64,000 nucleotides of DNA from Buchnera aphidicola (Pentalonia nigronervosa). GTDB taxonomy: Bacteria; Pseudomonadota; Gammaproteobacteria; Enterobacterales; Enterobacteriaceae. Where the stretch lies: contig CP061275.1 of NCBI GenBank assembly GCA_014622685.1, forward strand, positions 553,484 to 617,483. Reading direction: 5' to 3'. The translations under genes were made by a program, and so were the position numbers. Below are positions 30,297-40,360 of the stretch, piece after piece; positions within the stretch are counted from its first letter, which is position 1; each line of letters starts with the position of its first letter. A model generated the notes under the pieces. It ran no database searches. It saw only the letters and a list, made by a program, of their open reading frames with translations, and was not told where the DNA came from.

Positions 30297-30324
30297 AAAA
30301 TAAAATTTTTTAAAATTTTATTTT
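30297..30324 (+). terminator. Terminator after smrB
   Basis: Thirteen-base perfect arms (AAAATAAAATTTT and its complement) around TT, followed by GA and seven T. It separates smrB from the his operon. Confidence 0.7.
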
Positions 30325-30602
30325 GATTTTTTTGTAATTTTGAAATGGTTCTTTTTTAATGTAAAAAATGATTGTTTTTTAATTGGTGTTTGTCATTTTA
30401 TATTTTACAAATTTTTTCAAAAATATTATTTTAAAATTTTTTATATTTTTATGAATATTATCTTGATAAATTGTATGTAATTTTTTTACTAAATATATTA
30501 GTTTTGTATTTTTAAAAATTAATATGTAATTAAATTTTTTAAAAAAAGAAAAATCATGGTTTTACTGTTGTTGGTTATAAAATATTTTAAGGAATATTTG
30601 AC
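30325..30602 (+). promoter_or_regulatory. Upstream region of the his operon, no His-rich leader
   Basis: The region between the smrB terminator and hisG must contain the his promoter; TATATTAGT and similar AT words are too common to choose one. Enteric his operons have a leader peptide with seven His codons and an attenuator. No His-codon run and no attenuator stem are present. A 17-codon frame (ATG 30556, stop 30609) overlaps the hisG start by 7 bases and contains four Leu codons in a row; its use is unproven. Confidence 0.5.
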
Positions 30603-31502
30603 ATGTTAGATAGTAATCGTGTGCGTATAGCACTTCAAAAAAATGGACGTTTAAGTAGCGATTCTATAAAATTACTTACGTGTTGTGGCATCAAAATTAA
30701 TTTAAGTCAAAGAAAATTAATTGCATTTTCTGAAAACATGCCTATTGATGTTATGTTAGTGCGTGATGACGATATTCCCGGCTTGGTTATGGATGGTGTG
30801 GTAGATTTAGGTATAGTTGGAGAAAACGTTCTAGAAGAAGAATTATTAAGTCGAATATCACAAAAAATAGAATGTTCTTATGTTACATTAAGACGTCTTG
30901 ATTTTGGTATTTGTAGATTGTCACTTGCTTTACCGACAAATAGAGTTTTTTCTAGTATAGAATGTTTCCAAAACATAAGAATTGCAACTTCTTATCCGCA
31001 TTTATTAAAAAAATATCTACAATCTAAAAATGTTTTTTTTAAACCATGTATGTTGAATGGCTCAGTAGAGGTTGCGCCTAGGGCTGGTTTAGCTGATGCT
31101 ATTTGTGATTTAGTTTCTACAGGAGCGACGTTAGAAGAAAATGGTCTACGTGAAGTAAAAGTGGTATTTCGTTCGCATGCATGTCTTATATGCAAAACTG
31201 GTAATATTGATTTAAAAAAAAGAGAAGTAATTAATAAATTACTAACACGGATTACAGGTGTAATCAAGGCACGCGAATCAAAATATATTATGTTGCATGC
31301 TCCTGTTAATAAGTTACAAGAAGTTATATCTTTATTACATGGTGCAGAAAGACCGACTATTTTAAAATTAGCCGGTGATGATAATCGTGTAGCAATGCAT
31401 ATGGTTAGTAGTGAAACATTATTTTGGGAAACAATGGAAAAACTGAAACTTTTAGGCGCAAGTTCTATTTTAGTTTTACCTATTGAAAAAATGATGGAGT
31501 GA
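30603..31502 (+). CDS. hisG: ATP phosphoribosyltransferase
   Basis: First enzyme of histidine synthesis; joins ATP and PRPP. At 299 residues it is the long, hexameric form with a C-terminal regulatory ACT-like domain, the same length as E. coli. [16 protein letters not shown] opens it, and the PRPP-binding region [18 protein letters not shown] is intact. The start follows AAGGAATA. It heads an eight-gene operon in the enteric order. Confidence 0.97.
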   Translation: MLDSNRVRIALQKNGRLSSDSIKLLTCCGIKINLSQRKLIAFSENMPIDVMLVRDDDIPGLVMDGVVDLGIVGENVLEEELLSRISQKIECSYVTLRRLDFGICRLSLALPTNRVFSSIECFQNIRIATSYPHLLKKYLQSKNVFFKPCMLNGSVEVAPRAGLADAICDLVSTGATLEENGLREVKVVFRSHACLICKTGNIDLKKREVINKLLTRITGVIKARESKYIMLHAPVNKLQEVISLLHGAERPTILKLAGDDNRVAMHMVSSETLFWETMEKLKLLGASSILVLPIEKMME

Positions 31503-31511
31503 ACATAAAAC

Positions 31512-32819
31512 ATGAAGTACTTTGATAATGTAGTTTTTTGGAACGATATTAACATTGATGAAAAAAATAAAATTTTAGCACGACCGTTTATAAAAAAAAA
31601 TAAAAAAATTAAAAAAATTGTTAAAGAAATTATTGAAAATGTTAAAAAAAATGGCGATCAAGCTTTAAGACAATACACAAAATTATTTGAAAAATTTATT
31701 GTTAAAGAATTTGAAATACCTCGGAAAAAAATTATTTTATCTTCTGAAAGCATTAATTCTGAATTAAAAAATGCAATTTTATCAGCAAAAAAAAATATTA
31801 CTTGTTTTCATAAAGCTCAGTTGTTAAATGAAATTAATCTCGAAATAGAAACTGGTGTTCGCTGCCAACAAATTTATTTACCGTTAAATACTATAGGTAT
31901 TTATATTCCGAATGGAACTGCTCCTCTTTTTTCAACAGTGTTGATGCTTGCGATTCCTGCAAAAATAGCTGGTTGCAAAAATATTGTACTGTGTTCACCT
32001 CCTCCAGTTAGCGACGAAATTCTTTACACAGCACATATTTGTGGTGTTGATAAAATTTTTCAAATTGGCGGTGCTCAAGCAATAGCATCTCTTGCTTGTG
32101 GTACTAAAACCATTCCAAAAGTAGATAAAATTTTTGGTCCTGGAAATGCTTATGTAACAGAATCTAAATTGCAAGTCAGTTCAATGTTCAATGGTCCAGA
32201 AATAGACATGTTAGCAGGTCCTTCAGAATTGTTGATTATCGCAGATGATAGTGCCAATCCTGATTTTATTGCTGCTGATTTATTATCTCAAGCAGAACAT
32301 GATTCATCTTCTCAAGTAATACTTGTAACTCCGTGCATTCAGTTAGCACAAAAAGTCATTGTGTCTCTTAACAAACAACTGTTGAAATTATTTAGATTAT
32401 CAGAAATTTTAAATTCATTAAGTAATAGTGCTATTATTATTGCTAAAGATTTGCGTCAATGTATTGATATATCAAATATATATTCACCTGAACATCTTAT
32501 GATTCAAACAATAAAACCGCGTGATATATTAGATAGTATTTTAAATGCAAGCTCGATTTTTTTAGGGTTATGGTCGCCTGAATCAGCAGGTGATTACGCG
32601 TCAGGTACTAATCATGTTTTGCCTACTTATGGAAAATCAATTTCCGTTTCTGCTTTAGGAATAGCAGATTTTCAAAAACGTGTATTAGTGCAAGAATTAA
32701 CTCCACAAGGTTTAATAAAATTATCAAATACTATTCAAGTTTTATCTTCTTCCGAAAAGCTTGAAGCGCATAAAAATGCTGTACGAATTAGAGTAGATTT
32801 TTTAGAGAAAATTAAATGA
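31512..32819 (+). CDS. hisD: Histidinol dehydrogenase
   Basis: Zinc enzyme that oxidises histidinol to histidine in two NAD-dependent steps, the end of the pathway. The 435 residues (434 in E. coli) keep YIPNGTAPLFSTVLM, IFGPGNAYVTESKLQV, GPSELLIIADDSANPDF, the zinc and catalytic histidines in SPEHLM and TNHVLPTYGKS, and SQAEHDSSSQ. Overlaps hisC by 4 bases (ATGA). Confidence 0.97.
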   Translation: MKYFDNVVFWNDINIDEKNKILARPFIKKNKKIKKIVKEIIENVKKNGDQALRQYTKLFEKFIVKEFEIPRKKIILSSESINSELKNAILSAKKNITCFHKAQLLNEINLEIETGVRCQQIYLPLNTIGIYIPNGTAPLFSTVLMLAIPAKIAGCKNIVLCSPPPVSDEILYTAHICGVDKIFQIGGAQAIASLACGTKTIPKVDKIFGPGNAYVTESKLQVSSMFNGPEIDMLAGPSELLIIADDSANPDFIAADLLSQAEHDSSSQVILVTPCIQLAQKVIVSLNKQLLKLFRLSEILNSLSNSAIIIAKDLRQCIDISNIYSPEHLMIQTIKPRDILDSILNASSIFLGLWSPESAGDYASGTNHVLPTYGKSISVSALGIADFQKRVLVQELTPQGLIKLSNTIQVLSSSEKLEAHKNAVRIRVDFLEKIK

Positions 32820-33886
32820 AAAGTCATAATATTCAGTTAGATCGATTGAACATAAAAAAATTGATGCCATATCAATCTGCACGTCGCATTCGAGGAAAAT
32901 ACGGTGAAATATTTTTAGATGCTAATGAGTGTCCTATTCCTGTATTATTTGAATTAAAAAATAAATCATTTAACAGGTATCCGGAATGTCAACCTTATGA
33001 ATTAATATCAACTTATGCGAAATATGCAAATGTATTTTTTGAGCAAGTGTTAGTTACAAGAGGTGCTGACGAAGGTATTGAACTATTAATAAAAGCATTT
33101 TGTGAACCGAAAAATGATGCAATTATTTATTGTCCACCAACGTATGATATGTATCGTGTAAATTCGGAGATCGCCGATGTGAAAATCAAAGAGATCCCAA
33201 CTATTAAAGATACTTGGCAATTGGATTTATTAAGTATTCAGTTAAATTTAGATAATGTTAAATTAGTATACATTTGCAATCCAAACAACCCTACCGGAAG
33301 TACTATATCACAAAATGATTTAATTAATTTGTTAAATATGACAATTAACAAATCATTAGTTGTAATAGATGAAGCCTATATTGAATTTTTTCCAGAAATA
33401 AGTATGTCATTTTTTTTGAAAACACATCCTAATTTAGTTATTCTTCGTACATTGTCTAAAGCATTTGCTTTAGCTGGAATAAGATGTGGATTTGTTTTAG
33501 CTCAAAAAGAAATAATTGATACTTTAAAAAAGGTTATTGGTCCATATCCTATATCTGCTCCTGCAGCTGATATAGCTACACAAGCTTTACAGATTGATCA
33601 TATTAATTTCATGAAAAATAGAGTACTACATTTAACTTCTAATCGTATTTGGTTAAGTGATCAATTAAAACATATTTCATGTGTTAAAAAAGTATTTAAT
33701 AGTCATGCTAATTATATATTAGTACAGTTTTTTTCATGTGTGAAAATTTTTAAATCATTATGGAAAGATGGTATAATTTTGCGCAATCAGAGTAATAAAA
33801 CACATTTGCATGAGTGTATTAGAATAACAATTGGAGCGCGTTCAGAATGTAGAAAATTGGTTCAAGAATTGAAAAAGTTATGTTAA
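32816..33886 (+). CDS. hisC: Histidinol-phosphate aminotransferase
   Basis: PLP enzyme that transaminates imidazole-acetol phosphate. The 356 residues equal the E. coli length. The PLP lysine lies in RTLSKAFALAGIRCGF; the cofactor-binding NPNNPTGS and VIDEAYIEF motifs are intact. It is translationally coupled to hisD by a 4-base overlap. Confidence 0.97.
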   Translation: MKSHNIQLDRLNIKKLMPYQSARRIRGKYGEIFLDANECPIPVLFELKNKSFNRYPECQPYELISTYAKYANVFFEQVLVTRGADEGIELLIKAFCEPKNDAIIYCPPTYDMYRVNSEIADVKIKEIPTIKDTWQLDLLSIQLNLDNVKLVYICNPNNPTGSTISQNDLINLLNMTINKSLVVIDEAYIEFFPEISMSFFLKTHPNLVILRTLSKAFALAGIRCGFVLAQKEIIDTLKKVIGPYPISAPAADIATQALQIDHINFMKNRVLHLTSNRIWLSDQLKHISCVKKVFNSHANYILVQFFSCVKIFKSLWKDGIILRNQSNKTHLHECIRITIGARSECRKLVQELKKLC

Positions 33887-33913
33887 AAAAGTTATATTTT
33901 TAACGGAGAACAT

Positions 33914-34981
33914 GTGAAACATAAAATATTATTTATTGATCGAGATGGCACGTTAATTGATGAACCACAAGATACTTTTCAAATAGATGACATAAATAAA
34001 TTAATTTTTAAAAAGCACGTAATTTCGTCATTACGAAATTTAATATTTTTAAAATATAAGTTAATCATGGTAACTAATCAAGATGGATTAGGCTCATCAT
34101 CATTTCCTTGGAAAAAATTTAATTTAGTTCATGATTTTATGTTAAATATTTTTCGTTCTGAATCGATAATATTTGATGATATATTGATTTGTCCTCATGT
34201 TAAAAATGACAATTGCTTATGTCGCAAACCTAATATTAAAATGTTAGAACCATGGATTCAGGATTCGATAATAGATCGAGAACGAAGTTATGTTATCGGT
34301 GATCGTATTACTGATATGAAAATGGCCGAAAAATTAAAATTAACAGGTATTCAATATAAAGATGATGCATGTGATTGGATAAAAATTGAGAAAAAAATCG
34401 TTTCTAGAAATCGATACGCAGAAATTATTAGAATAACAAAAGAAACGAACGTACATATTAAAGCCTACTTAGATTTAAATAATTCTAGCAAAATTCATAC
34501 TGGGATAAATTTTTTTGATCATATGTTAGAACAAATAGCAGTACACAGTGGAATTTGTTTGAATATTTTTGCTCAAGGTGATTTACAAATTGATGATCAT
34601 CATACAATAGAAGACACAGGAATAGTTTTGGGAAAAGTATTATTGAAAGCGTTAGGAGATAAATACGGATTATGTAGATATGGTTTTACTCTTCCTATGG
34701 ACGAAAGCTATGCGCACTGTATTATAGATATATCAAATCGCCCATACTTAAGGTTTTTATCTAACTTTCATTATAAAATGATTGGAGATATGAACACAAA
34801 TATGATTGAACATTTTTTTTATTCCCTTTGTTATTCTATGAAAATTACATTACATTTACGTGCAAAAGGTAAAAATGATCATCATTGTGCTGAAAGTTTG
34901 TTTAAAGTATTTGGTCGGGCATTACGTCAGTCTATAAAATTAGAAGGAAACGTATTACCAACATCAAAAGGCATTTTATGA
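33914..34981 (+). CDS. hisB: Bifunctional histidinol-phosphatase / imidazoleglycerol-phosphate dehydratase
   Basis: The N-terminal half is a HAD phosphatase (IDRDGTLIDEP, VTNQDGLG, IGDRITDM, zinc-site cysteines in CPHVKNDNCLCRKP). The C-terminal half is the dehydratase (FFDHMLEQIAVHSG, DDHHTIEDTGI, DHHCAESLFK). The two-domain 355-residue form is typical of enterics. Translation starts at GTG 33914 after CGGAGAAC; the overlapping ATG at 33912 is out of frame. Overlaps hisH by 4 bases. Confidence 0.97.
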   Translation: MKHKILFIDRDGTLIDEPQDTFQIDDINKLIFKKHVISSLRNLIFLKYKLIMVTNQDGLGSSSFPWKKFNLVHDFMLNIFRSESIIFDDILICPHVKNDNCLCRKPNIKMLEPWIQDSIIDRERSYVIGDRITDMKMAEKLKLTGIQYKDDACDWIKIEKKIVSRNRYAEIIRITKETNVHIKAYLDLNNSSKIHTGINFFDHMLEQIAVHSGICLNIFAQGDLQIDDHHTIEDTGIVLGKVLLKALGDKYGLCRYGFTLPMDESYAHCIIDISNRPYLRFLSNFHYKMIGDMNTNMIEHFFYSLCYSMKITLHLRAKGKNDHHCAESLFKVFGRALRQSIKLEGNVLPTSKGIL

Positions 34982-35574
34982 CAGACATAGCAATTTTAGA
35001 CACTGGATGCGCTAATCTTCAATCTATTAAAATAGCAATTGAGCGATTAAATTATCATCCAATAATCACTTCTGAAAATAAAATATTAATGAAATCAAAA
35101 AAAATTTTTTTTCCAGGTGTAGGTACAGCTTCTGCTGTGATGCGCAAATTATCAGAGAATAATATTCTTGATTTTTTCAGATCTTGTACACAACCTGTTT
35201 TAGGAATATGTCTTGGAATGCAGCTTTTGTGTCAGTTTAGTGAAGAATGTAACGGAGTAAAAACTATTGGAGTAATAGATTCTGCTGCATCTCTTTTGAA
35301 AACTGATAATTTACCATTACCGCATATTGGTTGGAATCGAATTGTATTTGATACATATCATCCATTATTCGTGAATATTGAAAATAACACCAGATTTTAT
35401 TTTGTGCATAGTTATGCTATTCCCATAAATCAATTTACATTATCTGTAACACAATATGGATCTTCTTTTTTTAGTTCTGCAATACAAAAAGACAATTTTT
35501 TTGGTGTGCAATTTCATCCAGAAAAATCTGGAAATGCAGGTTCACAATTATTACAGAATTTTTTAGAGATATAA
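34978..35574 (+). CDS. hisH: Imidazole glycerol phosphate synthase, glutaminase subunit
   Basis: Class I glutamine amidotransferase that feeds ammonia to HisF. The catalytic triad is visible: Cys in LGICLGMQLL, and His and Glu in GVQFHPEKSG. The oxyanion-region PGVGTA is intact. At 198 residues it is close to E. coli (196). It overlaps hisB by ATGA. Confidence 0.97.
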   Translation: MTDIAILDTGCANLQSIKIAIERLNYHPIITSENKILMKSKKIFFPGVGTASAVMRKLSENNILDFFRSCTQPVLGICLGMQLLCQFSEECNGVKTIGVIDSAASLLKTDNLPLPHIGWNRIVFDTYHPLFVNIENNTRFYFVHSYAIPINQFTLSVTQYGSSFFSSAIQKDNFFGVQFHPEKSGNAGSQLLQNFLEI

Positions 35575-35578
35575 CGTT

Positions 35579-36319
35579 ATGATTATTCCTGCTTTCGATA
35601 TACTTGATAATAACATTGTTCGTTTGTATCAAGGTAATTTTTCTTGTAAAAAACACTATGATATTAATTTATGCAATTATTTAGATGATTATCAAAAACA
35701 AGGAGTTCAATTTGTACATTTGGTTGATTTAAATGGAGCAAAAAACACTAATAATAAACAATTAGAAGTATTTAAAAAAATATTGTCTTATAGCTCTATT
35801 CCAATACAGATAGGTGGTGGGATTAGACATGCTAAAGATATAGATATTTTTTTAAAAATGGGAATTAAAAGAGTAGTTATTGGTTCATCTATTATACAAA
35901 ATAAAGAAGAAGTAGTGAAATGGTTAAAAGTGTATGGTAGTGATGCTATAGTATTTGCATTAGATATAAAAATTGATCAAAATAATAATAAAAAAATATT
36001 TATACATGGTTGGAAAAAATCAACTGATCTTCTTTTAGAGGATGTGATTCGATATTTTTTACCGTTTGGTTTAAAACATGTATTGTGTACTGATATATCT
36101 AAGGATGGCACATTATCTGGTCCAGATGTTAAATTATATCATGAATTAGTTCAATATTTTAAATTAATAGAGTTTCAGGCATCAGGTGGAATTGGAACTT
36201 TAGAAGATATTAAATCTTTAGTACGTGTGGGTGTTCAAAATATTATTATTGGTCGTAGTTTATTGGAAAGACGATTTACAATAGAAGAGGCATTGCAATG
36301 TTATCGAAACGAATTATAG
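35579..36319 (+). CDS. hisA: ProFAR isomerase
   Basis: TIM-barrel isomerase for the fourth step of the pathway. The 246 residues (245 in E. coli) begin [19 protein letters not shown] with the catalytic Asp, and carry the phosphate-binding [13 protein letters not shown] and [14 protein letters not shown] repeats and the second Asp in [14 protein letters not shown]. Its end overlaps hisF by 22 bases. Confidence 0.97.
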   Translation: MIIPAFDILDNNIVRLYQGNFSCKKHYDINLCNYLDDYQKQGVQFVHLVDLNGAKNTNNKQLEVFKKILSYSSIPIQIGGGIRHAKDIDIFLKMGIKRVVIGSSIIQNKEEVVKWLKVYGSDAIVFALDIKIDQNNNKKIFIHGWKKSTDLLLEDVIRYFLPFGLKHVLCTDISKDGTLSGPDVKLYHELVQYFKLIEFQASGGIGTLEDIKSLVRVGVQNIIIGRSLLERRFTIEEALQCYRNEL

Positions 36320-37074
36320 CATGTCTTGATGTAAGTCATGGATTGGTGGTTAAAGGGATTCAATTTAAAAATCATAGAATTATAGGTAGTATTGTACCGT
36401 TAGCAAAACGTTATGCAGATGAAGGTGTAGATGAATTAGTTTTTTATGATATAAAAGCGGCAACGCAAAATACATTAGTTGATAGAAGATGGGTCGAATC
36501 AGTTGCTAAAGTTATTAATATTCCATTTTGTGTTGCTGGTGGTATTCAAAGCGTAGATGATGCAAGAAATATTTTATCTTGTGGAGCAGATAAAATTTCT
36601 ATTAATTCTGCAGCATTAAAAAACCCTAATTTAATAACTGATATTTCTGAATGTTTTGGTGTACAATGTACTGTAGTTGGTGTTGATTCTTGTTTTAATG
36701 AGTCAAAAAAATGTTATATGGTACATCAGTATACTGGCGATGTTAATCGTACGTATCAAACCGATTGGATAACATCTGATTGGATTAAGTTGATTCAAAA
36801 ACATGGTGCAGGAGAAATTGTTGTAAATGTTATGAATCGAGATGGATTACAAACAGGATATGATTTAAACCATCTTAAAAATATCAGAAAAATATGTAAA
36901 GTACCCTTAATTGCATCTGGCGGAGCTGGTGATATGACACATTTTTATGACGTATTATCTGAGGCGAATGTAGATGGTGTTTTAGCTGCTTCTGTATTTC
37001 ATAAAAAAATAATTAGTATACACGGTTTAAAACAATTTTTACTTAAGAAAGGATTAGAAATCAGGATATGTTAA
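36298..37074 (+). CDS. hisF: Imidazole glycerol phosphate synthase, cyclase subunit
   Basis: Partner of HisH; uses ammonia to make imidazole glycerol phosphate and AICAR. The 258 residues equal E. coli. [12 protein letters not shown] has the first catalytic Asp; [16 protein letters not shown] and [12 protein letters not shown] are the phosphate sites; [11 protein letters not shown] has the second Asp. It overlaps hisA by 22 and hisI by 7 bases. Confidence 0.97.
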   Translation: MLSKRIIACLDVSHGLVVKGIQFKNHRIIGSIVPLAKRYADEGVDELVFYDIKAATQNTLVDRRWVESVAKVINIPFCVAGGIQSVDDARNILSCGADKISINSAALKNPNLITDISECFGVQCTVVGVDSCFNESKKCYMVHQYTGDVNRTYQTDWITSDWIKLIQKHGAGEIVVNVMNRDGLQTGYDLNHLKNIRKICKVPLIASGGAGDMTHFYDVLSEANVDGVLAASVFHKKIISIHGLKQFLLKKGLEIRIC

Positions 37075-37697
37075 ATGATACACAAATATTAAAGTTAAAT
37101 TGGGATAAAACGAATGGTATGTTGCCGGTAATAATACAGAGTTATTATTCAAACAAAATTTTAATGCACGGATATATGAATAAACCAGCTTTTTTTCAGA
37201 CGCGAAAAGAAGGCATGGTTACATTTTATTCACGTACTAAAAAACGTTTATGGAAGAAAGGAGAAACATCTGGAAATTATTTAAAAGTTGTAAATATTAC
37301 TACAGATTGCGATTATGATACATTATTAATTTTAGTTATCGCAATAGGTAAAACATGTCATTTAGATAGCGATAGTTGTTTTTTTTTAAGTTACGAACAT
37401 TCAACATTTTTATTTGAATTAGAAACAATAATCGCTGAAAAGATAAACATGAAAAATAATTTGTCATATACGTATAATCTATATAATTCTGGTACAGCGC
37501 GTATTGCACAGAAAGTAGGTGAAGAAGCAGTAGAAACAATATTATCTGTATTTAAAGAAGATAAAAAGGAATTAATTAATGAATGTTCAGATTTAGTTTA
37601 TCATTTAATTATTTTATTACATGATCAAAAGATAAATTTGCATACTATTATGGAGAATTTGAAAAATAGACACTTAAATACACAATCAGTTTTATAA
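37068..37697 (+). CDS. hisI: Bifunctional phosphoribosyl-AMP cyclohydrolase / phosphoribosyl-ATP pyrophosphatase
   Basis: HisIE fusion for steps two and three. The N-terminal cyclohydrolase has [36 protein letters not shown] and the metal-binding [10 protein letters not shown] and [11 protein letters not shown]. The C-terminal pyrophosphohydrolase has [18 protein letters not shown] and [14 protein letters not shown]. It has 209 residues against 203 in E. coli. Last gene of the his operon. Confidence 0.96.
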   Translation: MLNDTQILKLNWDKTNGMLPVIIQSYYSNKILMHGYMNKPAFFQTRKEGMVTFYSRTKKRLWKKGETSGNYLKVVNITTDCDYDTLLILVIAIGKTCHLDSDSCFFLSYEHSTFLFELETIIAEKINMKNNLSYTYNLYNSGTARIAQKVGEEAVETILSVFKEDKKELINECSDLVYHLIILLHDQKINLHTIMENLKNRHLNTQSVL

Positions 37698-38055
37698 TTA
37701 ATTTTCATTTATTTTAATAGTAATATTATTCATTTTTAACATTTTTTAAATGTTTATTATGTTAATAAAATTTTAAAAGTTAATCATGTATAATAATTTT
37801 ATTTTGATCTATTTTACAAGCGATAGATTCATTTAATTAGATTTGTATAGTTTTTAAAATTGAAAAAAAATATTTTACGTAGTTTTTTGTAACATAATAA
37901 TTAGTAATTTTTATAAAAATATTTATCGGTAATTTGCAACATAAAAAATATTAAATATGTTTAAATATTATATATATTTAATTAAATTATCTATAATATA
38001 AATTTATCAAGATATGATTTTGTTTTTTTATTAATATATTAAAATGGAAAAAACT
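37698..38055. other. Non-coding spacer between hisI and gnd
   Basis: About 350 bases of AT-rich sequence with no gene. A small hairpin (AACATT, TTTTA, AATGTT) near 37738-37755 could end the his operon. TATAAT words occur near 37787 and 37994, and the gnd promoter is presumably among them. Nothing else is recognised. Confidence 0.4.
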
Positions 38056-39465
38056 ATGTTAAAACAACAAGTTGGCGTTGTTGGAATGTCAGTGATGGGT
38101 CGTAATTTAGCTTTAAATATAGAAAGTAAAAATTATACTGTATCTATATATAATAGAACAGATTCTGTTACGACAGAAGTAATTCAAAATAACGTTGGTA
38201 AACGTCTTTTTCCGTATTTTTCTGTTAAGGAATTTGTAAACTCCTTAGAAAAACCCAGATGTATTTTATTAATGGTAAAGTCAGGTAAGGCTACAGATGA
38301 AACGATTAATTCTATCTTGCCTTATTTAGGAAAACAGGACATTTTAATTGATGGAGGTAATACCTTTTATCAGGATACTATTCGTAGACATGATATATTG
38401 TCAAAACGTGATATTCATTTTATTGGTATGGGTGTATCTGGTGGTGAGTTTGGTGCACTGCATGGTCCGTCTATTATGCCTGGAGGAGATATAAAAGCGT
38501 ATAATTTAATTTCTGAAATGTTAAACAAGATATCTGCAAAATTTAATAATGAACCTTGTGTAAGTTATATTGGGCCTAATGGTTCAGGTCATTATGTAAA
38601 AATGATACATAACGGTATTGAATATGGTGATATGCAATTAATAAGCGAATCGTATTTTATACTAAAGAATTTATTAAATTTAAATAACAAAGAGTTATCG
38701 GATGTATTTTTTACATGGAATCAAGGCGAATTAAATAGTTATCTTATTGATATTACCAAAGATATACTTTCTATGAAAGATGATCATAAATCTTATCTAA
38801 TAGATAAGATTTTAGATACAGCAGAAGATAAAGGTACAGGTAAGTGGATTAGTCAAAATGCTTTAGAATTACGCGAACCTTTATCTCTTATTACCGAATC
38901 TGTATTTTTACGATATTTATCTTGTCTTAAAACACAACGTGTTCTTGCGTCTAAAATTTTAACCGGTCCGAAATTAAAAAAAATTGATCAAGAAAAAAAC
39001 AGTTTTATTGAAGAAGTGCGACGTGCTTTATATTTAGGAAAAATTATTTCTTATGCGCAAGGTTTTTCGCAATTAAGAGCAGCATCAGAGAGATATTCTT
39101 GGAATTTAAAATATAGCAACATTGCTAAAATTTTTCGAGCGGGATGTATTATTCGTGCAGATTTCTTAGATAAAATTGCTGCAGAATGTTCTAGTAGTAA
39201 TGTTATTAATTTGTTATTAACTGCATATTTTTCAAAAATAGCTAATATATATGAATCATCTTTGCGTAATGTTGTTATTTGTGCAACTAAATGCGGTCTA
39301 GCAGTTCCTGCTTTTTCTTCTGCTATATCATATTATGATAGTTATCGTGCAACACTTTTACCAGCAAATTTAATTCAAGCACAAAGAGATTATTTTGGAT
39401 CACATACTTATAAAAGAATAGATAGGGATGGTTACTTTCATACATTTTGGTCTCAAAAAAAATAA
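38056..39465 (+). CDS. gnd: 6-phosphogluconate dehydrogenase
   Basis: Oxidative pentose-phosphate enzyme giving NADPH and ribulose-5-phosphate. ATG 38056 is preferred over ATG 38044: it starts [20 protein letters not shown] as in E. coli, has GGAAAA upstream and gives 469 residues (468 in E. coli). The Rossmann [13 protein letters not shown], the catalytic [32 protein letters not shown] and the Lys of [16 protein letters not shown] are intact. Confidence 0.97.
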   Translation: MLKQQVGVVGMSVMGRNLALNIESKNYTVSIYNRTDSVTTEVIQNNVGKRLFPYFSVKEFVNSLEKPRCILLMVKSGKATDETINSILPYLGKQDILIDGGNTFYQDTIRRHDILSKRDIHFIGMGVSGGEFGALHGPSIMPGGDIKAYNLISEMLNKISAKFNNEPCVSYIGPNGSGHYVKMIHNGIEYGDMQLISESYFILKNLLNLNNKELSDVFFTWNQGELNSYLIDITKDILSMKDDHKSYLIDKILDTAEDKGTGKWISQNALELREPLSLITESVFLRYLSCLKTQRVLASKILTGPKLKKIDQEKNSFIEEVRRALYLGKIISYAQGFSQLRAASERYSWNLKYSNIAKIFRAGCIIRADFLDKIAAECSSSNVINLLLTAYFSKIANIYESSLRNVVICATKCGLAVPAFSSAISYYDSYRATLLPANLIQAQRDYFGSHTYKRIDRDGYFHTFWSQKK

Positions 39466-39656
39466 TATTAAATTGATACTTTTAGGCATATATATTTTTT
39501 AATTTTCAATTTTATATACGTGTGTTTATAGAAAAAATTATATTATAGAAAAAGAGATTTTAAAAATTCTGTTATTCATATATTTCTTTAGATATGTTGA
39601 ATATTTCTAAAAACGATTTTTGTAAAAATATTTTTATTATAAAAATGGAAAATACA

Positions 39657-40237
39657 ATGCGTTTGCGTGCTAAAGATATTTCAGATTGGTTAAAATTAAA
39701 AAACTTGATTATTACACTATATCCTAAAAAAAATGTATTAAAGGTGTTACAATTGATATACATTTAAGTAATAAGTTTCGAATATTTTACAATCATGCTG
39801 CATCTTCTATTGATTTAAATCATTCAAAACAGGATATTGTTGCATTAACGAAAAAATTATGAGTGAGGAAATATTGATTTTACATCAGAAACCATTTTTT
39901 TTTGCGACCAGGTATGTTAGTATTATCTTCTACGTGTGAGTATATGCTACTTTTAAATAATTTAGTTGGTTGGTTAGATGGTTGTTCTTCTTAGATCGAC
40001 TTGGATTAATGATTCATGTGACAACACATAGAATTGATCCTGGATGGACAGGTAATATCGTATTAGAAATGTTTAATGTAGGAAAATTTATTTTAATATT
40101 ACGACCTAAAATCAAAATTGCTGCTTTGAGATTTGAGATGCTTATGAGATCTGTTTTGCATCCATATTGCTTTCGTCAATGAAGCAAAATATAAAATGCA
40201 ATTTGAATTTGTGCCAAGTCGAATGAGTAAAGAATAA
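39657..40237 (+). pseudogene. dcd: Remnant of dCTP deaminase
   Basis: The gene can be followed from MRLRAKDISDWLK to MSKE and a TAA, collinear with E. coli Dcd (193 residues), but needs several frame changes. They fall at an A8 run near 39726-39733, near AAAAAATTATGAG (about 39860), at a T9 run (39895-39903, one T too many) and near 40180. A TAG interrupts the segment equal to DGRSSLARLGL, where the essential Arg is also changed (DGCSS). The piece [20 protein letters not shown] is still clear. The gnd-dcd-metG order is the usual Buchnera one. Dcd makes dUTP from dCTP for thymidylate synthesis. Confidence 0.93.
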
Positions 40238-40360
40238 CAATATTATTGAAAACATGTACTTTATACATTTTATACATAATGTTTTCATATAATGTTAAAA
40301 AACAGTTTACAATATTTATTTTTATGTATAATACATTTCATTTATTAATTTAAAATTAAC

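Noticed and set aside
30992..31555. 187-codon minus-strand frame over hisG
   Set aside because: It is antisense to the well-conserved hisG and resembles no family; long shadow frames are expected.
39970..40182. 70-codon open frame downstream of gnd
   Set aside because: It is the middle piece of the dcd pseudogene ([14 protein letters not shown]), not a separate gene.
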